64,000 bases of DNA from Strongylocentrotus purpuratus (Eukaryota > Echinodermata > Echinoidea > Camarodonta > Strongylocentrotidae), in contig NW_022145555.1 of the NCBI RefSeq assembly GCF_000002235.5, forward strand, positions 359,001 to 423,000, written 5' to 3'. Position numbers and translations under genes: made by a program. Numbering within the stretch: position 1 is the stretch's first letter; each line of letters begins with the position of its first letter. The notes under the pieces were generated by a model. That model was not told where the DNA came from. It did not search any database and saw only the letters and a program-made list of their open reading frames with translations. Below, one piece after another: positions 23,434 to 34,928 of the stretch.

Positions 23434-23757
23434 ATAAGGGAGTTTACAAATACAATCTGCGCATGGGCAGATACAGGTCATTTGTACCAAAAAGGTAAAA
23501 CCCACAGAGATGAATACTGGATATGCGCTCATGAGAGTGATGTAACATTATTCATTTATGCACCAACGGTACATTCTATGATACACAGGTGGAAGTATTC
23601 TTTTCAAGATGGCAAACAAAAGGTATTCATGAAGCACATCTAGGACTTTGGCAGTTATTATTCTAATATGCTCAAAGTGGAACTTCTTCTTGAGTAAAAG
23701 ATCTGTGGATATTTGGGGTCATTTGTACCATGTGCTATCTGTAAACTCCCTTATAAG
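23434..23757. mobile_element. TIR element with ATAAGGGAGTTTACA ends
   Basis: Left end ATAAGGGAGTTTACAAATA and right end TATCTGTAAACTCCCTTATA are complementary, and GTCATTTGTACC occurs inside both ends. About 320 bases. The 79-codon frame inside resembles nothing known to me. Confidence 0.65.
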
Positions 23758-24778
23758 GTACAGTTCCTCATCAGCAAGAGACGGGCATCGCCATTTTCTT
23801 GATTGCATGACGTTATATCCGGAGTAGTTTATCAACTAAATGTGTTCAAGTAGATGGATGCTTCCTTCTCACCACCTGATTGTGGTGTTGATGCATTTCA
23901 TTCACCTGCTATATTATTAGTCTTTGTACTCCAATTGCCATAACGCAAATTGTATAACTAAGTTGGTACTGTTCTTGGGCGAAGGTTTCGCATAAATGAA
24001 ATAGATTTTTCAACCGCTTTATTCAAATAAATGAGTTACATTTGTTGCCATATTATGAATTTTTCACCAAATTTAATTTTTACCTTCTTGGCTATGATTT
24101 TCCCTCATTGAAAAATAAACGTTTTGTTTTTTAATCAAAAGTCTTTCCAACTAAAGATTGGTGCATGATACATGTACAGCCCACCTGTGCATATTTTTCG
24201 CCTGGTACGTCCCATTTTCAAGGAAATGGCTGCGCCCATGTCATGATAAAAGGCATTACAGTCATCATGCCAAGAAATCTGCATTTATATTTGTAAAAAG
24301 CAGGAATTCATTTCGTTTTGGGGGGAACAATAATTGCAGAATATCCTGCATATTAATATACCCTATCACTAACCCGCTACCGGATGCCATGTGTGCGCAT
24401 GCTCAGCTCCAATGTGCGGGAATTCTGCAGTTATGTAAATAGGGTAATTCTCAGACACGTTTTGAAAAATCACGTTCACCTTTCCTCAGCCAATACATAT
24501 AGTTAGTTGTATTGATACCGTTCAACGATCAAACATAAAAGCCCTGGATTCATCAATAGGCTTTGTGACCGTGGAAACCCGAAGCTGTAAACAATGCATG
24601 CTCGGACGGTACCAAATGAATGGATGAAGAGTTTTATTGATTGGGTTGGATATAACTGGACGTGGTATACATATTAGCATACCACGATATCTATACTGTT
24701 TCAAGTGTTGATGAGCCATCTCTGTTGGTGTCTCCGTGGCATTATCGACTAGAATTAATTTCACAATTTGAGGAGAAA

Positions 24779-25279
24779 ATGGGGACGGGATCTTCTAAAT
24801 CATCCGGGTTCAGCAGGACAAAAGACTACAATATCCATGTCAAGACTGGCGACCGCAAAGGCGCTGGCACCGATGCCAACGTCTATATCGCCCTCCACAA
24901 CGACCAGGGGAAGCGTTCGCGCGACATCCAGCTCGATTGCAAGTTCAAGAACGACTTCGAGCGTGGCAAGGTCGACACGTACCCGGTCTCCAACCTTCCG
25001 AATTTCGGGCGGATCTCGATGATTGAACTATGGCGGGATGATGCTGGCCTGAATGATGACTGGTACGTTGATTCTGTGACCGTAGACCATGTTCGGTCGA
25101 AGGAGAGGTATATCTTTCCTCTACATCGATGGGTAAGGGATGTCATGAAGTTGTTCATCAATGAAAACGACATCAGTCTTCCACAGGACGATCTCAAACA
25201 GGAGCAGAGGCAGTTTGAGCTGCTCAAGAAAAGGAGCCTGTATGAGTTTGAATGTAAATCAGAAGGTTTGATACCGCAG
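24779..25279 (+). CDS. Lipoxygenase exon 1: N-terminal MGTGSSKS motif and PLAT domain
   Basis: One 167-codon exon holds the whole PLAT domain ([41 protein letters not shown]) and the linker ending EGLIPQ, phase 0. The first eight residues, MGTGSSKS, fit the pattern for N-myristoylation (Gly2, small residue at 6, Lys at 7). GC content and codon use here are higher than in the surrounding intergenic DNA, as expected for an exon. Confidence 0.9.
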
Positions 25280-26598
25280 GTAACTATAATACTGCATTAT
25301 AGGCCTTCCCTTTTTCTCATTCTTATCAAATCTTATCATGATATAGAACATGTATTATTAGTATCATTAATAGTTAACATAGCAATTTATAGCGCTTAAA
25401 AAGAAGGTTGAGTTCTTGGAAGAGGTGAACACTAATTTGTGAGCATTATCATTGTTATTATGCAAGTGTAGAAGAACATCAGATAAAACATGTTTCCTGA
25501 AAAGCATGGCTCTTTAAATGCCTTCATATTCTAAATATGGCATTATGTAACAGCATACAAATCGGGACAGACTTTTACGCCACATGTTTGTGTAATCCCA
25601 TATCCATATGTTTGTGTACAGTGCTAGTACCTTTACCAAGACTGGGCCAAATTTCTTATCATTTTGATGATTACAGAACCGTGCAGTACACACCAATATT
25701 TATTTGCTAGATGATCAACCTTTTCTGATCGATTCCACATCGTTTCATTTACAAGCAATCGCATGACAAGAACTCAACATTATCTTAAATATGGCACCTC
25801 TTCGGAACTTTTCAAGCAAAACGTACATTAACACCAGTGGCGGATCCAGGGGGGGGGGGGCAGGGGCCCGCCCTCCCCCCCCCCCCCGGCAAAAAAAAAG
25901 AAGGGAAAAAGGGAAGGATAAAAAAGAGGGAAATATTTTATATATATATTTTTTGGGTGCTAAAGAAAGCACAAAAAATTAAAAGTGTTCAACCCCCCCC
26001 CCCGGCCACTGAACGAAATATCTGACGACGTAAGAAGAAAGGTAGGGGAGATCAGTTGCGATATTTCCCACCAACAAGGTGTTATTGGGTGGGGGGGGGG
26101 GGCAATTGACAATTGTCATGAATCATTGTCTTTACGCTTACCATTATATGCATCTGGTTCGAATTTTGCTTAGGTGTTTGGTACTGGATGATTTAAATGG
26201 TAAAAATGAACTTGTGTCCTATTTATTCTAGTCTTATTCGTTTGCATTATGTTTTATTCATTCAATTACTAATGTTTCTGACTGTGTTCAAGACAATATC
26301 TTTGTTGTCGATCATAGTCCTATGTAGCTTGATATCTTATGGTAGTTTTGAGAGAAAAGCAATCCAAACAACGATTTCTGAATTGTAGCGACAATCGCGT
26401 TCGCCTTTGCTGCTCTGCAATAATACTTGACAAGCAGTATTAATTAATTTTCAAGGACTCATGATAAATTCGTTTAACAGTTGCTTACCCTCGGTTGATT
26501 CTTTTGTTCGGATTATTTGGAGGGGAGAGATGGAAGTGAACGATCTCACGCTTAACGACGTTGTGTTATTATTCTTATTTGTTCATCGTCTCCTACAT

Positions 26599-26640
<42 letters not shown>

Positions 26641-29600
26641 GCCTAATAGTCCACTCCAAATTTTATTGAACCGAAACGGAAATTCTTTTTGCCCAATTCA
26701 GTTCAATTCAATTCAATTGTTGTTAAGAAATTTTTGGTTGCACTCTGTAGATTATGATGATGCGATTGATCTTGTTTTCAATAACAAAATCAAACTCAAG
26801 TTCTTTACAACAATAAACAAAAATGAGGTGCTATTCGGTGTGGCGTACACATGGCAATCACATGGTAGATAAAATTATGATCATCAGTACTGGGTTAAAT
26901 AAATAAAAGAATTTGAACCCGCCCTCGTTCGCTCTCTCTCTCTCTCTCTCTCTCCCTCTCTCCCTCTTTATGGCCTTACTTTTCCCTCTCTTACCTCCAT
27001 GTGCATTTGTATGACTCGATAATACAGAAAATAAACAAATAAGATTCTTCCTCTTCCCCCTCCTTCTTCTATGTAGTAGGAGTAGTATTAGCAGCAGTAA
27101 GACAATAGGCTAATGATGACAACGATTATTATTATAACTATTATTATGGTTGGTGTTTTTTTTTTTCTTTCCAGAGAAAATTTATTCAATATTCAATAAA
27201 TGTATTCAATATATTTGATCTGTTGACCTTCAGACTGGTTTTAGCTGCACATAGAATTCTTGTAGAACCTTTTTACTTGCTGTACACTCGGCATTTGACA
27301 AGCCAAGGTACAATTTTATACGCATATGGCGGTCTGTACTTTGTCTATACTGGAAGAAGAAAAATTATATACAAGGGTAGGTAAAACACGGTGATTTTAC
27401 CTTTTTTTTTTCTTTTTTTTTTAAACACGGGCCCCCTCCCCCTGGTGCTCAAATAGCTTAAAAGTGTTATCCCACGATAGTTATCTGGATCTGTATCCTA
27501 CCCTCTTTTTTGAAAATAGGGACTATACTACCTAGACACCAGTCTCTTGGTACTAGACCACTCTCCAGTAATACATTAAAATAACCAGTAATACAACCAG
27601 TGACAGCTGCTGAACAATTTTTCAAAAACTTATTTCTTACCAAATCTACACCAATCTGTATAACTTCATCAACCGAGATAGGGGCATCCAGCTCATCATT
27701 GCACGAAGACTGGTCAAAATCCACATAATGTGTTTCAGATGCTACACATTAGACCTTATTCAAACTACAAAAATGGCGCCCAAAATGATCTAAAGATTCC
27801 CCATGGCAAAAGTAAAGTAACTCTCAGGCGGGGACCGTGCTTTTGTTATTTCTGCCCCCAAACTATGGATTTTAGCTTGCCATTAGAAATACGAAGTACT
27901 CCATATCTTAATGTCTTCAAATCCATAATAAAAACATATTTTTTCAATTAAGAGATTCTATTTTGTAAAATTTAGTTTAAAAAAAAGGAGCTCTGAACCA
28001 GTGCAGCTGAATATATTTTAGTATAAAAGCTGCGCTATATAAATTTATTATCAATATCATTCATTATAAAGAGACCTTGGCTGGACAAGAAAAACGTATA
28101 CGCTTCGGTCCATCAAAAGGTCGAATCTCAACTTTATTTTTCTTATTCTTCTTTTACATTTCGAAGCGTTGCATGGGGTCTCAATCTTGTTTGTTCTCCT
28201 ACAAAAATCACTAATGCCCCCATTTAAGCATATACTTTGAATCTCGTCATGCTTCGAAAAGTTCGTGGCCAAATTATTGTTTCTGTTGATGATGAAATAA
28301 AGAAAGCACCTTTATATAGATCAGAGAGTGTGTTAAAAAGAGGACACAATAGGAGCATTGCAATTTAAATATCAAGAGATGGATTAGAGTTTATTTCTAA
28401 AATTAGCTCTCTTTCTCTCTTAAAACGAGTTCTCTCTTGAAAGTCAAATAAACTCGAAAGCTTCCTGGGGCTCCGCCCCGGAACCCCCGTCAGGGGCTCT
28501 GCCATGCCCCTCAAGCTTTAGCTGCCATATTGTACGGATCCATCAGAAAGCAAAATAAGCCTACTAAATAATTCATGTATATAAATATATATAGTTCTCC
28601 TATGTAAACTTTCCTCCATGAAATGCATAATAAATTCGTTTTCGAGGGTCGGCAATGAAAGTAGAATAAACAGTATAAATAGCCCCCGAATAAAGAAAAA
28701 ACAGCTCGGTCGATTTGTTTTGAAGCATTATCCTCCAAGAACCTGACAGCTTAATCATTATTATCCAGATTAATAACGTATATCACACTCAGAGATGGAA
28801 GATCAATACGAAATGCATTATGCAACGTCTAGACATAAAGGTCGAATATTAACTTTGTTTTTTTCTTATTCTTCTTTTACATTTCGGAGCGTTGCATGGG
28901 ATCTTAATCCTGTTTTTTCTACATACATCAATGCCCCCATTTAAGCATACTTTGAATCTGGTCACGCTTCGATCGTGGCCTAGAGTTTTGTTTCTGTTAA
29001 TGATCAAATAAAGAAAGCACCCTTATATAGTTCAGGGAAAGCTATAGGATCATTCACCCAAGTCAGACAAAGGGATCGAACGCTACAGGACGTCATATTG
29101 CACATACTGGTCGTTGAACTCTGTTTTATCATTGGGTAGTGACTGAATGATCTTTTGCTTTCTTTTATTAATCTTATGAGTACCCCCCCCCCCCCCTTCA
29201 TGGTTAAGAAATATCCTTGTGGTTAATGTTCTAAATATTTCTTACTTCAATTGCACCCTTGCATGCAAAATAACTTTTACACGTTTTACGTTATCCCTTC
29301 TTACCTTACTTTATTTTTGCTTTGTTTTTGCCTTTATACGTAGTTAAATAGTGGTAGTTTGTGACTCCCCTTTCCCTTATAGTAACCAATATCCACCTTA
29401 GAATTTGACTTTTTATTCCAAGATACGCAAAATGAGTTTGATTATAGTAATAAAAACAACATGTATGGTACGAATATGAACCCGACTGAAGAAGATAATT
29501 TATCAGATATTGACCCTGTTGTTAACTGTCCTGTCCTGTAATCCAAATGGATACTGGCTATCAGCTGAATTTAGTTCTGAAATGAACTTTGATAATGATT

Positions 29601-32600
29601 TAATCCATTTTAACGCAAGAAGCCTAAACAAAAATGTTGATAATATACATGATTTTATTACGAAACATATAAATACAAATTTTTCAATAATGGATTCAGT
29701 GAAACATGGATACACCCATTGACACCAAAAGAATTATTTCTTATTTCAAATAATTTTCAGTATGACTTCAGGGCACAACATTCTTGTGGACATGCATTAA
29801 TTGATTTAAATAACACTCTTTGAACTAATATTAATAATAATTATCACTCATTTGGTATATTTCTAGACTTGTCAAAAGCCTTCGACCTCATAGACCATAA
29901 CATACCTTTATATAGATTATCTATTATGGTATAATAGGAGCAGTGGGAGACTGGTTTCAGAGCTACTTACTTGATCGACGTAACTATACGTCATTTAATA
30001 ATTGTAATTCCCAATACTCGACAGCCCAGTATGTGGTCACCCAAGGCTCCATAATGGGCCCGCTCCTCTTTCTAATTCATATTAATGATGTATGTACAGC
30101 ATCTTCATTGTTTGATTAAGTCTTATTCTATGACGATACAACTATCATTTCAACACTTAGTAGTTTCATTTTTTGTTAGAAAAAAAACCCAATAATGAAT
30201 TTTGTAAAATAGCCGATTGGTTCAATGCTAACAAACTGATTGTTAATTATGAAAAAAATAATGTTATGTATTTAAAAAAACATCATGTATTACAAAATTC
30301 TTTAGATTTTCATATGAGAATGAAAGATGTTACTCTAAATTTGGTTAACTCTGTCAAATTACTAGGATTTATACTTGATGATAATCTATCATTTAAGGAA
30401 CACCGTTTCTTTATAAATAAGATGTCAAAGAACATAGGTATAGTATCTAAATAACGTAGTACCCTTGCAGAAAAACACCTGTTAATGCTTTGTTATAATT
30501 CTTTATTACTTCCCTATATCTAATATGATAATTTTACTTGGACAGTTAACTCAGTCAGTTAACTCTTATTGCATTTAAATCTGCTGGTCCTCGAATATGG
30601 AATTCCCTCCCTTCTGATGTAACTTCCAGCACTAATGTTACTTCATTCGAAACCAAACTCAAACGTTCAATAATAACTACCTATGTCAAATAAACATGTA
30701 ATTTCATCTCTCCTCCTCACGTTTTCTTATTTCACCTTTTCCTATTTCCTTTTACCTATATGTTTAGTGCTTAACGATTTAACTAAGTTTGTTTTGTATC
30801 TCATGTTTATTCTATGTATATTTATTCATTTATTGGGTGCCCAATTAATCAAGCCTTGGCTTTTAGGGGCACCCTGACCATTTACACTGTATAATGTTCA
30901 GACATGCAAGATTTGTATTTTGTTTTTTAAATGGTTTAATTAAACAAATTGAATTGAATTGAATTAAAAACAATTAATTTCGACGTCTTTACAAAGACTT
31001 TATAATATAATGTCATACTTTGAGTACAGTTCATATTTGTTATAATTTTGTCATTTATGAGAATTCCGTTTCGTGTAATGTGAAACAAATAAACTTGAAA
31101 CTAAAGGTTAAACAAATAAATTTGAAACTAAACTTGAAACTAATTATTTCTGTTTCGTTTAGATCAAAACGTTTCCGATGGATGAATCATTCTCAAATGA
31201 TTACCAGGTATGTATTCAAATCGAATTACATAACTATAATAAGACCGGAGTGTTAGCTCAGTCAGTAGAGCGTCCGCCTCACAACCGGGAGGCCGTGGGT
31301 TCGATCCCCGGCCACGTCATACTAAAAGACGTTAAAAGATGGGAGTTGTTGCTACCTTGTTTGGCGCTCAACAATAAGGGATAGAGCAACGTCGATCTGG
31401 CGCTGCTCAGTGGCTGCCGGGCTCACGATCAATTGGGCAAAAAGAATTTTTATTTGGGTTTAAAAGATTATTATTATTATTATTATTATTATAAAGTTTT
31501 TTCCATGGAAATTATATTTCTAGGGGTATCGCAAAATGAGTTCATTAATCCGATTTCTTTTTTGGAAGTCATCTTTACGTTATTTCTAAAGTAGTTAATA
31601 TGCAAGAATATAATTTAATCAAAACTCGGTTTCATACAATAAACTAGTCCATGATATTAAGCAAAAAAATCATCCAGATATTGTATGAAAGGAGATATTG
31701 TGAAATCTTCATTTTGTGGGGATTATTTTTACAAAGTGTATGCGCCACAGCATTGTTTGAATTGTAGTACTGGACTCAACCATTCCTCATTACTAGATCT
31801 TTTATTGTCGTACTGTTTTGCTTAGTCGTATTTCTGTGCATTTTAGGATGAGTAGTTATAGCAGTGAGTATGGGTATTGCTAAAGGGTTTGTACACGAAT
31901 TTGTTCGTACTTATACTATTTCTAATTGACTCGTGTACAACAGTTTTGACATAGTCTATTTTTGTGAAAAACGGACTTATAACACGAGTGTCTATGGGGT
32001 TTTTGATGGGGTCTTGACTTTTTGAATTTAGATAGGGATTTTTCATTTTGGACTTGGTCATTTTTTCGATAAAATTGAATTTTACTTAAGGATTTTTTAT
32101 TATGGACTTGTTTTTTTTCGTTAAAAATTCGTGTAAGACAAACCCTATGGCAAAACCCATACTCACTGCTATAACTACTAGGGTGGCGGTTGAAAAATAT
32201 TGATTGCTTATTCAAAAATGTATTATTTATATGGAATTCTAGAAGTGCGATTGCACTGCGCATATTCTTATACATTTCTTTCTCCATCTTCTCTTCTTTC
32301 TCAGTGGGACATCGTAACACTTAAAGCTAAACTGATGCTTCAAACAGCAACCATCAAAATGACCAGCAAATCCTGGGAAAAGCTGGATGACATTGGGGAG
32401 CTGTACACCGGGATCCTGCCAATACCTTATGTAAGTACCCCGCCCTTTTGTACGTTTTGCTTAAAGGGCAAGTCCACTCCAAAAATAGCTTACTTTCAAT
32501 AGAAGCAGAAAAATCAGAAAAATCAATCAAAAAAGTTTGAGCAAAATCGGATAACTAATAAGAAAGTTATGAATTTTTAATGCATAAAAATCTTTGAAAA

Positions 32601-34693
32601 TCACAAGACAAATTGGCAACTCACTCTTGAGTCTATGACGTCATTGCCTCGTTATCCACTAATTGTTTTCTTTGTATTGATAATATAAATTTCCAATTTT
32701 CGCCATCAAAATATTATTTCCTCACACAAGCATCCAATTCTCATAAATTCTTATAATAAAGAGTAATATTTTTCAGTTAAATCATGAAAAATGCTAATTT
32801 TGATAAACTATTTAATAAAAATCAATGATTATGAATATACAATATGCAGAAAAAAGTATAAATTCTTCAAAGTTTATATATGATTTTGTGAAACGTCATG
32901 CACGCAATATGATACAAATCATATAACCTGGGCAAAGGCGTAGGGACATCAAGTTTTGGGGGATAAAAAGGGAAATTAATGGGATAAAAATATGTAAAGC
33001 AATTGATAAGGCAATGACGTCGCAATCTGATAACCAACTTGGCAATTTGTGTAGTGATTTTCTAAGTTCCATACTTTTTCATACTTTTTCATACTTTTTC
33101 ACAAATGAATAACTTGTTGCTCTGTTTCCCCTATTTTTCAGCATCTATTTAAAGCAAATTATTTTTGGAGTAGACTTAGCCTTTAATAATCCATGTTGAA
33201 ATTATTTCACTTTTATTTTGAAACTGCCCTTTTACTCATCAATAACTTCCAAAATCTCTCTCCTAAACAATAAATTGCATTTGATTTTTTTTTAAATCAA
33301 TTTTGTTTAGTTTCGCAGATGGCAAACAATGTAGCTCTAATAATATCATTTTAAAAGCAAAACATTTGACACACGTACGGGTGCTGTAACCATGTTTGCT
33401 TCAACCACTATGTCATATTTGTTTGAAACTAGTTGAGTTGCTTTTATTTGTGTTTGATCAGATACAGAAAGTATTTATTTGAAGGAAAAAATACTGCACC
33501 ACCCTTTAAAGATGTTAATGTTATGTTTATAGATATATCCAGACCATCTCTCTAGAATTGGTTAAACTTCCATAGCGTAATTAAATTTCCCACCCTCCCT
33601 TAAAAGTCATTCCACCCCATTTGTGGGTTTTTTTCAATGGCTTCAGGAGTGTGTGTGTCGTGTTTTTACAGACGTGTGTCAATCAGATATGAATATTTAC
33701 GTCTGAGGACCGACCTTTAAACGTCACCATCCGAAAGATCTGACTCAGTTTCGAACCTACGTCCTCGGCTGAATCAGTTTGTAACTTCCACTGTTAGCTG
33801 GATTACAGGCGCACGCCACAACGCCTCATTTAAAAGTGTGATTTACTTACGCTGTATTTAACCCACATCTCCCTGTCTATATATTGAACACCCTCTGATT
33901 GTCCCTTTCCTTCTTCATTGAATTATACAGGGCATGAACAATTGGCGATCGGATAAAGAGTTCGGTTACCAGCGGCTGACCGGATGTAATGCGACAAATA
34001 TCCGACTATGCACTGAAATTCCCACAAAGTAAGTGAACTTTTTTCCCGGTTGATCGACCGATAATACCATGGAAAATGTAAAAATATCTGAATCAGAGTT
34101 ATTGGTTACTACAGTTCAAATCATCGTTTTAAATATGCCGATAAAAATGAAGATAGGATCAATGTTATTCAAATTTATTTTCATCATAGGCTATCTCAAA
34201 AGGATGAGTGATTCAACATGAGGTGGTTGCGAAAAAGAACAAATTTTCTTGCCAATTTTTTATAATTAGTATTTTCAGTCTTTCAAAAAAAATCTTTGTA
34301 AAAAAGATATGTCTAATTACCCCTTTATCATAAGTATGGAATATCGAGGTCTCTTTTTTCCTTCCTTGTTCTTTGCCTAGATTTCCGGTGACAGACGCAA
34401 TGTTAGAACCCCTATTAGAAGGCATGACTATAGCTGATGCATTATCAAAGAAACGACTGTTTATCTTAGACTACGAGATTCTCCACGATCTTCCTTGCAC
34501 AAAAGGCAGAAAGGTATATTGCAATTTGAAATCCGCCAAAACGGAACCCGGGATGTATTTTGTATACTTCGATACATTCAGAGAGTGTATGTTATAACTG
34601 TTGCAGGATTTCAAAACTGCCTCTTATTTCGTAGAAAATGAATAAATATATCTCATCCAATTAATTTGTTACATGTATTCAAATAATTATACA

Positions 34694-34733
<40 letters not shown>

Positions 34734-34889
34734 ATGGAGGGAGAGAGAGGGAGAGAGAGGGGTGGGGGAGAGAGAGATAGAGTGTGTGAGGGGAAAATGG
34801 GAGAGGAATAGAGAAAAGAGGGAGAAAGGGGGGATGAGAAGAAAGAGCAAGAAGAGGAAAGGGTGCGTGAATGAGAAAGAGAGAGAGAG

Positions 34890-34928
<39 letters not shown>

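Noticed and set aside
25390..25430. Candidate small lipoxygenase exon ([10 protein letters not shown])
   Set aside because: Its phase does not fit the exon 1 donor (phase 0) and the residues do not resemble the family linker.
27175..27380. Exon-like stretch with strong acceptor (TTTTTTTTTTCTTTCCAG) in lipoxygenase intron 1
   Set aside because: The open frame has no similarity to the missing lipoxygenase linker and is too long; likely LINE-associated sequence.
31246..31320. Functional tRNA-Val(CAC)
   Set aside because: The stems are imperfect and the tRNA-like head is followed by a body and a (TTA)n tail, so it is a SINE.
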